57,860 bases of DNA, taken from the NCBI GenBank assembly GCA_026134085.1, contig JAOQIN010000007.1:1-57860 (forward strand). The letters are read 5' to 3'. Positions 1 through 9,586 of the stretch are shown one piece after another; the first letter of the stretch is position 1; each line of letters opens with the position of its first letter. The notes beneath the pieces were generated by a model. It saw only the letters and a program-made list of their open reading frames with translations, was not told the DNA's origin and searched no databases. Source of the DNA: Candidatus Methanoxibalbensis ujae. GTDB taxonomy: Archaea; Halobacteriota; Syntropharchaeia; Alkanophagales; Methanospirareceae. The position numbers were made by a program, and so were the translations under genes.

Positions 1-122
1 AGCTGGAAGATGGAACGATATACTTCGTGCATGTGGACCTGGAGAAAGGAAAGGTGATAAGGGTAAGTCCACCGCTCCTATCACCATCATTTCATCGGAA
101 CCAAACTCACAATCGGAGCTGA
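1..122 (+). CDS. 3' end of an unidentified gene (partial)
   Basis: An open frame enters from the left edge and ends at TGA 120-122, giving about 39 residues that start LEDGTIYFVHVDLEKGKV. The first half has ordinary protein-like composition; the last 15 residues (Ser, His, Asn rich) look less conserved. It lies 49 nt upstream of the next gene on the same strand. The family cannot be named from so short a tail, and it could be a chance frame. Confidence 0.3.
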   Translation, partial: LEDGTIYFVHVDLEKGKVIRVSPPLLSPSFHRNQTHNRS

Positions 123-171
123 ACTCACTGAAAGTCATACAGAAAATCATACAAAATTATTATGTGAAGAA

Positions 172-822
172 ATGAGATGGACGAGAGCCGGGGGTAAAGC
201 AAAAGCGATGAGAATAGAGGGTAAAACCGCATTTGTCATGGCTCTGTTTATCGTGGCAGTGTTCATGCTCGCATCAAAGTTCATGCTTCCCACCACCGTT
301 CAGGTGATTATCGAGGGAGAGTCAACCTACGTGAAGGAAATCCCAAATGTATATACTCTTCTGGATTGCGTGATAATTGCTGTCGCCTCGTTCATGCTCG
401 GTGCAAGCGCTTTTTATCTGCTTTTCCTGGGATTCACCGATACAGAAAAAGAAAAAGAAAGGGAGAAGATGGAGCATGGGGCTGAGCAGAAGGAGTCCAG
501 TTTGGAATCGCTTTTTAAGAATGCGGATACACACACAGTTCAAATTCCGGAAAAAAGCAGTGCAGAGGATGAAGCAGGACTGCTGAAGATACTGAAAGGT
601 AATGAGAAGAAAGTGATAGAAGCGCTCATGGAATACGGAGAGATGAACCAGGCTGACCTCTCAGCCCGAACTGGGATACCGAAGTCCACGCTCTCGAGAA
701 TATTACGGGATCTGGAGGACCGCGGTTTGGTGTTTCGTTATGATTACGGGATGAGCAAGATGGTGAAGATGGGCAAGATGGTGAATCTCGCCAATGTGCA
801 AATGCAAATAAAAATGAAGTGA
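172..822 (+). CDS. Membrane-anchored winged-helix transcriptional regulator
   Basis: The protein has two hydrophobic segments (about residues 20-46 and 63-90), a charged linker rich in Lys and Glu (about 92-130), and a C-terminal winged helix (about 143-205) with the recognition-helix pattern ARTGIPKSTLSRILRDLEDRG, as in MarR/IclR-like archaeal regulators. The topology suggests a DNA-binding domain tethered to the cytoplasmic face, as in many archaeal membrane wHTH proteins; the target and signal are unknown. Two starts are possible, ATG 172 or ATG 208. The second begins right before the first hydrophobic segment, and neither has a strong Shine-Dalgarno sequence. It is convergent with the citramalate synthase gene. 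Confidence 0.75.
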   Translation: MRWTRAGGKAKAMRIEGKTAFVMALFIVAVFMLASKFMLPTTVQVIIEGESTYVKEIPNVYTLLDCVIIAVASFMLGASAFYLLFLGFTDTEKEKEREKMEHGAEQKESSLESLFKNADTHTVQIPEKSSAEDEAGLLKILKGNEKKVIEALMEYGEMNQADLSARTGIPKSTLSRILRDLEDRGLVFRYDYGMSKMVKMGKMVNLANVQMQIKMK

Positions 823-953
823 TGCGTTGTATGAAGATTGAACATATGTGTGAGATGGAGCAAGTGTGAGATGGAGTAAAAAACAGCGTCGCCCGTCTGT
901 GCAATTTGTGCAGTTTATCCCTCATGGCATGTGCATTGAATAAGATGCTCACA

Positions 954-2537
954 TCATCTCGCGGACAGCTCCGTGTTTTTCTTTGCTTTGTTTCTGATTC
1001 TGATGGTGCTGTTGTGGAAGTTGCGCTCATACAGGCGATTTATGCCATTTATCATTGCGAGTACTGAAGCAAGCACAATATCCTCGCTGACGCCCTTTGC
1101 GGTTATTGTTTTATCACCCCTGCTCACCTTTACAACCACATTTACGAGAGCGTCCGTGCCTCCTGTTATCGCGTCCACATGATATTCATCAAGGCGGACA
1201 TCATCAATTTTCCGTGATGAGAGTGCTTTTCGCAACGCGTTTATGGCGGCGTCAACAGGACCCACGCCCACATCTGCAACAACAATCTCCTCACCATCAA
1301 CTGTCAGTCGCAGCGAAGCTGTAGGCTGAACATGCTTTCCAGAAACGACCGAGAGATCTATCAGCTTTATTCTCTCCTCCCTCTTTATTTGGAGAACATC
1401 ATCAACAATTGCTTGAAAGTCAGCATCTGTCACGAGTTTTCCCTTGTCTCCGAGCTCCTTCACACGGCTGATTATCTGATCAATCTGCTCCTCGCTCGCG
1501 AATATGCCCGTGGGAGATCTCCGCGATTGATCAGTTGATATTCCCATCTCGTCCAACGCCATTTTCACAGATGCCCTTCCTGTGTGCTTTCCGAATGCGA
1601 ATCTTCTCGTTCTTCCTATGATCCTGGGGTCAAAGGGCTCATAAAGGCGCTCATCAGCGAGCGTTCCGTGGACATGCATGCCGGACTCGTGTGTGAACGC
1701 GTTATCGCCCACGAGCGGCTTGTTAGGAGCCACCGGCATCTTCGCAAGCTTGCGGACAATGAGCGATGTCTCATATATGCGCTCCTTTTTTATGTTTGTA
1801 TCAATTCCATAGAGAATTTCAAGCGCGATGACGACCTCCTCAAGCGATGCATTTCCCGCACGCTCACCCATCCCATTTACAGTGACATGCACGAAATCAG
1901 CACCTGAGATGACTGCTGCAACAGAATTTGCAGTTGCAAGTCCGATATCGTTGTGGCAGTGCGCTGAAAGCGTGAAGTTCTCCTTCTTCAACTCTCCGAA
2001 AATATCCTTCGCTCTCTCAGGTGTCAGAACTCCCACTGTATCACACACACAAAGACGATCTGCAGATGCCTCTGAAAGGTGCTTAAAAACGGATTTGAGA
2101 AATGCAAAATCCGCTCTTGACGCATCTTCCGCACTTATCTCAACCTCAACACCGTGTGCTTTCGCATATTCTGTCGCCTCAACAGCTCTTTCAACAAGCT
2201 CAGAGCGGCTTATACGCAGCTTCTTCTGAATGTGCGCATCAGATACAGGCACAACAATGTTCACAGCATCCACATCGCAGCCGAGCGCAGCATCAATGTC
2301 ATCACGCAGCATACGAGCAAAAGAACAGACCTTCGCACTCAATCCCGCATTTGCTATATCCCTTATCGCACGCCTCTCCCCCTCAGAAACAACAGCGGTT
2401 CCTGCCTCAACAATGTCTACGCCTATCTCATCCAGCTGCATCGCAATTTTCAACTTCTCCTCAGGCGTAAACGATATTCCGGGTGTCTGCTCACCGTCCC
2501 TCAGCGTCGTGTCCAGTATCATAACCTTCCTCTTCAT
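954..2537 (-). CDS. cimA: (R)-citramalate synthase / 2-isopropylmalate synthase family enzyme
   Basis: Cytoplasmic acyltransferase that condenses acetyl-CoA with a 2-oxo acid: pyruvate for CimA (isoleucine from pyruvate) or 2-oxoisovalerate for LeuA (leucine). The N-terminal HMGL-like TIM barrel (about residues 5-270) has the signature LDTTLRDGEQTPG, the metal-binding HCHND motif and NGMGERAGNASLEE. A C-terminal LeuA dimer/allosteric domain (about 390-515) has GVGPVDAAINALRKAL. The length of 527 fits LeuA/CimA and is too long for homocitrate synthase AksA. I prefer CimA because EAGTAVVSEGER, SAEDASRADF and CVCDTVGVLTPE read like methanogen CimA as I recall it; LeuA is not excluded. The ATG is preceded by a strong AGGAGG. 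Confidence 0.88.
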   Translation of the reverse strand: MKRKVMILDTTLRDGEQTPGISFTPEEKLKIAMQLDEIGVDIVEAGTAVVSEGERRAIRDIANAGLSAKVCSFARMLRDDIDAALGCDVDAVNIVVPVSDAHIQKKLRISRSELVERAVEATEYAKAHGVEVEISAEDASRADFAFLKSVFKHLSEASADRLCVCDTVGVLTPERAKDIFGELKKENFTLSAHCHNDIGLATANSVAAVISGADFVHVTVNGMGERAGNASLEEVVIALEILYGIDTNIKKERIYETSLIVRKLAKMPVAPNKPLVGDNAFTHESGMHVHGTLADERLYEPFDPRIIGRTRRFAFGKHTGRASVKMALDEMGISTDQSRRSPTGIFASEEQIDQIISRVKELGDKGKLVTDADFQAIVDDVLQIKREERIKLIDLSVVSGKHVQPTASLRLTVDGEEIVVADVGVGPVDAAINALRKALSSRKIDDVRLDEYHVDAITGGTDALVNVVVKVSRGDKTITAKGVSEDIVLASVLAMINGINRLYERNFHNSTIRIRNKAKKNTELSAR

Positions 2538-2639
2538 CTCTTCCTCCTATTATCAATGGATAGAGATGGATAGAGAAACCCCATCAAAAAACAAATTGCT
2601 TCCGTGCTCTGAGCGCGGGTGTTGCACCGTGTGTCGCTC

Positions 2640-2893
2640 ACGCAAGGTGCTTTCTGATTCATTGAGAAGACCTGCCTCCATGGAGCTCTGAGTGGAGTTC
2701 CTCTCTCCGCAGGCGTCCCTGTCACACATATACCTGCCATACAATATGTTGGATCTTGGATTTTAATACAATCTCTCGCAGCCCTGAACCCGATCCCCCA
2801 TCTCATCGTAGTTAAGTTACACAGGAGATCACCACGCTGCATGGGCTCTCCTTGCTTTTGAACCTTTCTCCCTGATAGATTGTAGTGGGACAC
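2640..2893 (-). pseudogene. Remnant of the 3' end of an IS200/IS605-type tnpB with its right end
   Basis: Read on the minus strand, the stretch encodes a tail ending PWRQVFSMNQKAPC. It continues into a short stem-like sequence (cacc...ggtgc) just before the cimA leader. This is the typical close of tnpB genes in archaea and bacteria, where the last codons overlap the right-end hairpin and omega-RNA. Nothing of the RuvC domain is left. It sits directly upstream of cimA, so it may contribute to that gene's leader. The assignment rests on pattern recall of the tail and is moderate. Confidence 0.5.
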
Positions 2894-5250
2894 GATAATT
2901 CCTTACGCCATATGATAGCTGGATGTAATGTAATCCCGCATAAACAATCTATCTTCTCCTGCTTTCCTACTCCTGATGCATCTCAGCCTTCCATCTATCT
3001 TCAAATAAGTTCTGCATGCTTCAGCGGGGGTTTACACAACTTCGCTGAGAAAGCTCCTGGAGAATAATAAGGATGTAATAAATAAAAAAAAGAGATATGC
3101 CTAACAAAAAATCCACTTCCGATTTTTAATAGGAGAAATGAAGATTAGTAGAATTATTTATAATGGGTTATTGGATTGAAGAAAAAAGAAAACCTCTCTG
3201 AGAAGATTTTTTAATAAACTCATTAATAATATATTGTAGATTTGGGATTTAGAGGAGATGAACAGGTAGGTGCAGCTTATGATTATAAAGCATATCCTAG
3301 GATGGGCGATGTTTACTATCCATTGAGAAAACATACTTTAACAAATGTGCGATTTGACCTCACCGATGAGGAAGTAGTTGAATTTCGAAATCAAAAATTA
3401 TAAAAGATCATCATTATCTACAAAATCAGAACTCAAACAATTATTTAAAAAAAGTTACGAGTCGTTTTTACCTGCTCTCCAAATTATCTTTATTGGAAGA
3501 AGAAATATAATGAAAATATACATCACATTATGAAAGTAGAATTTCAAAAATATATATAATTTGTTGATTAATGTCGGTGAGAAAATATATTTATATCTGA
3601 TATCAGAACAATTTGGTTTGAACACGAAAGAGAAATTTGTAAAATAGCTGCATTAAAAGTATATTCTGAACCGTCTTATGTAATAAAATCACAAACGATT
3701 GATAAAATAAAAAAATAATCCAAATTTTTACTTTGAAAGAAGAAGATGTTGAAACAGGGAAAACAGATTTCCTAAAGAGATATGTTCTTGTGTAAATCGG
3801 AGATATATCGCACATGGGTGTCATTAATAGCTTGTAAGTTATACTTTGAATAAAAACATAAAATTTAAAGGAGATAGCGATGTTATCTTGGATTGAATGA
3901 AATTGACATAGATTGACATAAATTCAAATCAAAAAAGAAGCGATGAGACTAAAGGATAGAAACCGATAATCTTGATTTCGGGGCGGCGTCGCTTTGCTCC
4001 TCGCCCTCGTCACGCTCGGATCATAAGGTGCGTATGCGGTTTGCACCTCCAGTGCTCGCTCTCGAGATGAGAGGGGACCTGCATGCCCGCCGGGCATTAG
4101 GCGCAATCGGGTTCCATGAGGAGGGCTCATAAATGAAAGTGACATGAAAAAGTGAACTGCCACTTGATCCTCCAGTTCCTCACTTCATCATTCAGCATCT
4201 GAAACTCCATCCAGTTCCTATTGTTGCCTCACCTGCTTTATGCTCCGACGATTATCAGTTTTTCATTACAATACACTTCCAAAGACTGAGTCAGATTCTA
4301 CAATTTTGCAAAATTTTCTCAGTCTTTCACAGATAGTCCATACTTTGGTTTCAGAATAATATTGAAATTTTTTATTTATTCAGTATTAATCTTTCTTTTT
4401 TCTTTTCATTCAATCCATTCCGCTTTATCTCTCTCCTTCTGATTCTTTCATATTTTTTAGTTTTTAAGTATTTCTGTGTTTCTTGCAACGGGAGATGCTC
4501 TCCAAACCACTTAGTTATTAATAGTATCGGTGGTTTTTGCATTGTTTATTGTATGTTCATTTGTTCAAGAATGGCTGAGATTACAAATATTATGATCAAT
4601 GCCACACAGACAAATATGATGTGGCGATTATAAGGACAATAATATCACTTTTTTGATTATAGCAATGGTTTTCTTTAATATGGCTTATTTGGTGTGCTTG
4701 GCTTTTGTGTCCTGACTGATCTGGGTGCTGCGTTTGTAATGAGGTAAATCAGCTTTAAAGCGGGTTTAGAAACTTTCATAATTGCTTTATTTTCGATTAT
4801 TGGCGTCAAAGTTGCATCAATAATTTCAAGCTATCATATATACTGAAAGAGAAGAAAGTGAGAAATGATTCTCCTTTTTTTGTTGAAAATATGAAGTGTC
4901 AATGAGACAGATCATTTAAGCATTGCGTCTGGCTCTGAGCGCTGATAGATTGGATTTCTGATAGATTGGATTTTTGCCTTTTTTATCTTATAATTTATAC
5001 TATTTTATTTTTACTTTACTACATTATATTTCACATTATATCAGTATCTCTTTCTTTTGCATATCGCTTTTGATTCGTCGCTTTTTTCACAATTTATTCT
5101 CATTCTCATCAGTATACAGCAGTATAGCTTCAAGTGTCATCCTTCTGCTCTTTTTCTTTTTCTTTCGTTTTATCAGCGAATGCGGGAGGTGTTGACAGCA
5201 ATCTGCCGACGCAAATGCATACGGTGATGGAAGGGGATAAAGAGAAGAGA
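2894..5250. other. 2.35-kb gene-poor, AT-rich decayed stretch
   Basis: No intact gene is visible. Coding-like shards on the plus strand include 3229-3403 (IVDLGFRGDEQVGAAYDYK... with stop TAA), about 3608-3716 and 3720-3794 (two frames that read on from one another, FTLKEEDVETGKTDFLKRY), and a hydrophobic shard near 4690-4845. A GC-rich island at about 3985-4145 has a frame ending GAIGFHEEGS and stop, similar to a tnpB tail but weak. A 16-bp direct repeat (tgatagattggatttc) lies near 4943-4975. The AT content is well above that of the flanking housekeeping genes, which suggests transferred and decaying DNA. Confidence 0.5.
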
Positions 5251-5267
5251 GAAGGAGGTGTGATGTG

Positions 5268-6356
5268 ATGACGGGCGGAGGTAACATATTTGGCGAGGTT
5301 TTCAGGGTGGCTACATGGGGAGAATCTCACGGAACTGCTGTTGGGGTTGTTGTTGACGGCTGTCCCGCCGGTATTCATCTGACAAGAGAGCACATACAGA
5401 AGGAGCTTGACCGCAGGAAGCCTGGAGCAAGTGATATCACGAGCGCGAGAAGGGAATCTGATGAAGTGGAGATTCTTTCAGGTGTTTTTCGCGGAAGAAC
5501 ACTCGGAACGCCCATATCAATGATGGTCCGGAACAGAGATGTTGATTCAACACCCTATGAAAAATTCAGAGAGATTCCGAGACCCGGGCAGGCGGATCTC
5601 ACATATGAGATGAAGTATGGAATTCGTGATTATCGCGGTGGAGGTCGTGCGTCAGGTCGTGAGACTGTTGCGAGGGTTGCTGCGGGTGCTATCGCAAAGC
5701 GCATATTATCCGTTCACAGCATTGAAATTCTTGGACATGTCATTGAAATAGGCGGCATCCATGCGAGGGAACTGAGTTTTGATGAGATAAGAAAAAACGC
5801 CGAGCGCAATGCAGTGCGCTGCGCCGATCTTGAAGCGGCAGCTGAGATGGAATCACGCATAAAAGAGGTGAAAGCAGCAGGAGACAGTGTAGGCGGCATC
5901 GTTGAGGTAATCGCACTGAATGTCCCTCCCGGATTGGGAGAGCCCGTGTTTGACAAGCTTGACGCAGACATCGCAAAGGCGATGATGAGCATTGGCGCAG
6001 TGAAAGCTGTTGAAATAGGCGCTGGTTTTAAATCTGTGAGAATGCTCGGCAGCGAGATGAATGATGAGTTCTTCATCACAGAAGGAAAAGTGCGCACAAA
6101 AACGAACAATGCGGGCGGAATACTCGGAGGAATATCAACAGGCGAGCCCATCATATGCAGAATAGCAGTCAAACCGACACCTTCAATATCAAAACAGCAG
6201 CGAAGCATAAACATGAGAAGCATGGAAGAGGTCAACATAAAAATAGACGGCAGGCATGACCCCTGTATATGCCCGAGAATAGTGCCCGTCGCCGAGGCAA
6301 TGCTCGCAATCGTTATCACAGACCATCTGCTGCGATCAAAAATAAGCCGCCTGTAG
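5268..6356 (+). CDS. aroC: Chorismate synthase
   Basis: Catalyses the last shikimate-pathway step, 5-enolpyruvylshikimate-3-phosphate to chorismate, using reduced FMN without net redox change. The family signatures are clear: N-terminal [14 protein letters not shown] (the invariant His near residue 17), [13 protein letters not shown] with [17 protein letters not shown] (about 105-140), and [17 protein letters not shown] near the C-terminus. At 362 residues it is full length. ATG 5268 is chosen because GGAGGTG lies 7 nt upstream; a GTG at 5265 is also in frame. It ends with TAG, showing that TAG is an ordinary stop here. It stands alone, with the tRNA-Ser gene 50 nt downstream. Confidence 0.96.
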   Translation: MTGGGNIFGEVFRVATWGESHGTAVGVVVDGCPAGIHLTREHIQKELDRRKPGASDITSARRESDEVEILSGVFRGRTLGTPISMMVRNRDVDSTPYEKFREIPRPGQADLTYEMKYGIRDYRGGGRASGRETVARVAAGAIAKRILSVHSIEILGHVIEIGGIHARELSFDEIRKNAERNAVRCADLEAAAEMESRIKEVKAAGDSVGGIVEVIALNVPPGLGEPVFDKLDADIAKAMMSIGAVKAVEIGAGFKSVRMLGSEMNDEFFITEGKVRTKTNNAGGILGGISTGEPIICRIAVKPTPSISKQQRSINMRSMEEVNIKIDGRHDPCICPRIVPVAEAMLAIVITDHLLRSKISRL

Positions 6357-6407
6357 GCGAGCGTAAAGCCAAAGTTTTTAAAGTTTTATTTCTCATAAAT
6401 AAAGGGA

Positions 6408-6493
6408 GTCGGGATAGCCAAGCGGTCCAAGGCGGCAGGTTGCTAACCTGCTCTCCCTTACGGGAGGCGAGGGTTCGAATCCCTCTCCCGACG
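6408..6493 (+). tRNA. tRNA-Ser (anticodon GCT)
   Basis: A class II cloverleaf. The acceptor stem GTCGGGA pairs with TCCCGAC. The anticodon stem GCAGG/CCTGC carries the loop TTGCTAA, giving anticodon GCT. A long variable arm (CTCCCTTACGGGAG) and a T arm with GGTTCGAATCC follow. The discriminator is G, as expected for Ser. CCA is not encoded. An AT-rich TTTTTAAAG box lies about 25-35 nt upstream and is a plausible archaeal TATA element. Confidence 0.95.
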
Positions 6494-6524
6494 CTTTGAG
6501 ATCTCATCTTTCAATCAACTGAGT

Positions 6525-7436
6525 ATGTGTGCATCTTGGAAAATGTTTCATCTGATATATGAGAAGCTGCTTGAACGGAGAATACTGCGGGCGGAGGAGA
6601 GAATACCATCTCACATACTGCTCGTGCTGAACGAAGTTGACATACTCTCTGTTAAAAGACGGCGAGGAATCGCTGCGGCAGCGCGCCTGTGTGCTGATAG
6701 CGACAGCAGTGACGGAGCTGAAAAACTCAGAAAATTCGTGAAATGGTGCATATCTCTCAGTGTAAACGAGGTCAGCATATATGTGAGCCTGATAAACGAT
6801 GAATGCTGCAAGGATGCCTGCAGGCGTGTTGTGGAGCGCGTGATCTGGGCGCTTAGCGTTTATAACAATTATGTTATATACACACCCTGTTCCGTCCCCA
6901 TACGCTCATCATCGCCTTCTTCTCAATCATCATCGCCTTCTTCCCAGTCGCTTTCTTCATCTCATTCATTGTTTCCCTCATCATATGCCATATCTTCACA
7001 TTCGCAATCTGAACTGGATTCACAATCGTTATCCCATTCACAATCATCATACCCGGATTCATCATCGACTGCCCCATCATCACTTTCACTTTTATCAAAG
7101 AAGGGAGATGCAGAGTTCAAGATCACGGTATCTGTGGGCTTTGGAGGCAGAAGCGAGCTGACAAATGCGTTCAGAAGGATCGCTGAAAATGTCCAATCCG
7201 GGATTATTGAGCCTGCGGATATAGATGAGAAGATGATAGAAGATGCGCTGATATTCAGGTCGGAACCCGACCTCATCATACGCTCAGGATGCGCCAATCT
7301 CACTGATTTTCTGATATGGCAATCAGTATACAGCGAGTTATACTTCACAGATGTGAACTGGCACAACTTCAGACGAATTGACCTTCTGCGTGCGATAAGG
7401 GATTTTCAGACAAGAGAAAGGCGCTTCGGTCGCTGA
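6525..7436 (+). CDS. Divergent cis-prenyltransferase (UppS/DHDDS family), probably the non-catalytic NgBR-like subunit
   Basis: The C-terminal third is a clear polyprenyl diphosphate synthase tail (FLIWQSVYSELYFTDVNW, then LLRAIRDFQ and RERRFG), preceded by SEPDLIIRSG in place of the usual RTGGE. At the N-terminus the segment SHILLVLNEVDIL stands where catalytic enzymes have MDGNRRWA, so the catalytic Asp and the NRRW loop are missing. A Ser-rich, low-complexity insert of about 60 residues (about 127-190) interrupts the fold and is built from short DNA repeats. Known archaeal heteromeric cis-prenyltransferases pair a catalytic subunit with an NgBR-like partner that lacks the motif but keeps a C-terminal RxG; this protein fits the partner. 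It would act in lipid-carrier (dolichol-type) synthesis at the membrane. Confidence 0.7.
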   Translation: MCASWKMFHLIYEKLLERRILRAEERIPSHILLVLNEVDILSVKRRRGIAAAARLCADSDSSDGAEKLRKFVKWCISLSVNEVSIYVSLINDECCKDACRRVVERVIWALSVYNNYVIYTPCSVPIRSSSPSSQSSSPSSQSLSSSHSLFPSSYAISSHSQSELDSQSLSHSQSSYPDSSSTAPSSLSLLSKKGDAEFKITVSVGFGGRSELTNAFRRIAENVQSGIIEPADIDEKMIEDALIFRSEPDLIIRSGCANLTDFLIWQSVYSELYFTDVNWHNFRRIDLLRAIRDFQTRERRFGR

Positions 7437-7457
7437 CGCACGACCACAGCGAGGGCG

Positions 7458-7928
7458 TCATTCGGAGATGCCCTTCCTGACCTTCACCGCCACTCCTCTT
7501 TCAAACGCGAGCATCTCATCACGAGACAGCACGGCCTTACCAGTTGCGAGGAGTTCGTCCTGCTCGTTGACGACGATGACTTCATCGCCAGCCTTTATCT
7601 CAGGGTCCGCGTCCACGACATGCTTGCAGAAAACAGTCTTCCCCTTTTTTATGAAGTCGGAAACATCATCACGAACGATAACGCGCAGAGCGGGATATTT
7701 GAACGCACGATGCAATCTATTTGCACCTTCAATACCGAGTGTGAAAAGTCCGTCCGTGCTGCGCAATGTCGCTATTCTGGCACCTTTATCCGCCACTATC
7801 TGTGATATGCGCCCCGTCTTTGAGCGGATGAACCTGACATCATCTGTGAAAAGCGCATCTCCCGCACCCTCTCCAAACTGAAAATCCGCAATCACACGCA
7901 ATTTCCTCAGAATGTGTTCCTCGTTCAT
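7458..7928 (-). CDS. Archaeal PUA-domain RNA-binding protein
   Basis: A 156-residue protein with a pre-PUA N-terminal part (about 1-72, including GEGAGDALFTDDVRF) and a PUA domain (about 74-150) recognised by RVIVRDDVSDFIKKGKTVFCKHV, GDEVIVVNEQDELLATGKA and the closing hydrophobic strand VAVKVRKG. This layout matches stand-alone archaeal proteins related to the C-terminal domains of archaeosine tRNA-guanine transglycosylase. It probably binds tRNA or rRNA. A good GGAGGAG precedes ATG 7928. It is convergent with the prenyltransferase gene, with only 21 nt between the two stops. Confidence 0.75.
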   Translation of the reverse strand: MNEEHILRKLRVIADFQFGEGAGDALFTDDVRFIRSKTGRISQIVADKGARIATLRSTDGLFTLGIEGANRLHRAFKYPALRVIVRDDVSDFIKKGKTVFCKHVVDADPEIKAGDEVIVVNEQDELLATGKAVLSRDEMLAFERGVAVKVRKGISE

Positions 7929-8242
7929 GCTCCTCCTCCCCTTTATGCGATTGTGAATGAAGAGGATTTGCGTGACCTCATCCCATCACTTATCACTTAA
8001 AGCATCACTTGAAAATCCAGACAGGTTCACGGAGGACGTGGTGGAGACCCTCCACGGGCATCGGCACCACATCACACGCATTTCCCACATCCCGCTCTAT
8101 TATGAGATTATGATTGCTCCCGGCTCACCAAGCTGACATGATGTACTGTTGGAGCCATGCGGGCGGAGAATTGAGAGATCGCCGCGGAGGAGAGAGCAGA
8201 AGAGGGAGGAGAAATGAGGGAAGAGAAATAAACCACATAGAG
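7929..8242. other. Spacer before pyrF with a hairpin-forming segment
   Basis: About 310 nt without a supported gene between the divergent PUA gene and pyrF. An inverted repeat, GTGGAG-ACC-CTCCAC, lies near 8040-8055 inside a larger GTGGTG...CACCAC pairing. The last 80 nt are purine-rich. An in-frame upstream extension of pyrF exists but looks non-coding. Confidence 0.4.
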
Positions 8243-8953
8243 ATGCGAATGAGGAGGAAAAAGGGACTGATAGTCGCGTTTGACATGGAAGATGTGGACT
8301 CAGCGCTCTCGCTTGCGCGTGAGATGAGGAATGCTGATGGGGAATTCGTGATAAAGATAGGGAGACCTCTTGAGATGCAGGCAGGCGTTAAGATAATGGC
8401 GAAGATAAAGGAGATATCTGGATTGCCCGTGATATATGACGGTAAGATAGCGGACATTCCATATATAAGCCGCAGGATAGCGGAGAACGCATTTGATGCA
8501 GGTGCGGATGCTGTGATTGTGCATGCATTTGTTGGATCAGATGTGCTTCGTGCTGTCAAAGAAACTGGAAAAGGAGATGTGATTGCTGTTGTCGATATGA
8601 CACATGAGGGCAGCAATGAGTTTTTGAGGCGTGTATCATCCGAGATGATATCCGCTGTTCTGGATGTTGGCGTTGACGGCGTTGTGATTCCCGCGACAGA
8701 TCCGCAGCGATTGAGGCATTTCGCATCCATGATTGATAATGCATACATCATATCGCCCGGAATAAAAACGCAGGGTGCATCTGTCGGTGATGCAATACTG
8801 AACGGAGCCGATTATGAGATCGTGGGAAGAGCCATATATACTGCTGAAAATCCGAAGGAGGCGGCGGAGACGATATATGAGGAGATGATCAGAAGATGGA
8901 GGAGCGGGAGAAACGGGAGAATCGGATACAGATGGATTACAGGCGGAGATTAA
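8243..8953 (+). CDS. pyrF: Orotidine 5'-phosphate decarboxylase
   Basis: Decarboxylates OMP to UMP, the last step of pyrimidine synthesis. The barrel starts LIVAFDMEDVDSA and carries the catalytic K/D array IYDGKIADIP, typical of archaeal and bacterial PyrF. It then has AVIVHAFVG, VVDMTHEG, the phosphate-binding ISPGIKTQGA and the terminal YEIVGRAIYTAENP. A frame upstream of 8243 adds 43 residues of Arg/Glu-rich sequence that does not belong to the family, so ATG 8243 (or 8249) is preferred. The 3' end overlaps pyrE, so the two are almost certainly co-transcribed. Confidence 0.93.
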   Translation: MRMRRKKGLIVAFDMEDVDSALSLAREMRNADGEFVIKIGRPLEMQAGVKIMAKIKEISGLPVIYDGKIADIPYISRRIAENAFDAGADAVIVHAFVGSDVLRAVKETGKGDVIAVVDMTHEGSNEFLRRVSSEMISAVLDVGVDGVVIPATDPQRLRHFASMIDNAYIISPGIKTQGASVGDAILNGADYEIVGRAIYTAENPKEAAETIYEEMIRRWRSGRNGRIGYRWITGGD

Positions 8954-9522
8954 TGAGGCATCTTCTGGAAAGCGGTGCTGTCAGGTTCGGGAGGTTCAAG
9001 CTGAAAAGCGGGCGCATATCTGAATATTTCATAAATGTTGCTGCTGCGATGAAAACGGGAGAAGATGCGAGCCTTGTTGCTGATGCGTATGTCCGTCACA
9101 TTCTTGAAACAGGAGTGGATTTTGATTTTGTTCACGGCGTCGCATACAAGGGCATTCCGATTGCAGCGCTGATATCATCAAAACTCTGCGAGCACGGCTT
9201 TAACAAGCGATGGGGATACGACAGAAAGGATATGAAGGCATACGGCGACACATCTGAAATGAGGATCGTGGGGGACCTGAGGGATGGGGATCGTGTGTTG
9301 ATCGTTGATGATGTCATCACAACAGGAAGGACAAAGGTGGATGTGTGGAGACTGCTGCTTTCATGCAGGAATGTGCGTCCGGCAGGTGTTCTCGTGGCAG
9401 TTGACAGAGAAGAAATGAGTGATGAGGACAGAGCACTTCTTGATGAGCATGGATTAAATGTGTTCACCATACTTAAAATATCTGATCTCAAGAGAGAAAG
9501 GGAGAAGGAGCATGGCTTTTAA
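8932..9522 (+). CDS. pyrE: Orotate phosphoribosyltransferase
   Basis: Forms OMP from orotate and PRPP, supplying the substrate for PyrF encoded just upstream. Family features: VRFGRFKLKSGRISEYF at the N-terminus, FVHGVAYKGIPIAALIS, the basic loop KRWGYDRKDMKAYGD that closes over the active site, and the PRPP signature VLIVDDVITTGRTK. The start is taken as ATG 8932 because the family normally has 10-15 residues before the KSGR strand; ATG 8953, which overlaps the pyrF stop as TAATG, is the alternative. Either way the genes overlap, indicating translational coupling. Length is about 196 residues. Confidence 0.93.
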   Translation: MDYRRRLMRHLLESGAVRFGRFKLKSGRISEYFINVAAAMKTGEDASLVADAYVRHILETGVDFDFVHGVAYKGIPIAALISSKLCEHGFNKRWGYDRKDMKAYGDTSEMRIVGDLRDGDRVLIVDDVITTGRTKVDVWRLLLSCRNVRPAGVLVAVDREEMSDEDRALLDEHGLNVFTILKISDLKREREKEHGF

Positions 9523-9586
9523 CAGAGGAGAGGGGATAGCCGTATGTTGAGCGCTCGGGAGAGGTCATAAAGAGGAGGTGAGACCT

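Noticed and set aside
954-2537. Homocitrate synthase AksA.
   Set aside because: The protein has the C-terminal LeuA regulatory domain and is about 120 residues longer than AksA.
3985-4145. GC-rich island ending GAIGFHEEGS as a further tnpB tail.
   Set aside because: Only a short tail-like string is seen, without a stem or RuvC fragment; kept as a possibility within the AT-rich stretch, not as a separate feature.
5714-6319. Long antisense frame inside aroC.
   Set aside because: It mirrors the codon pattern of a certain gene, and its translation has no family features.
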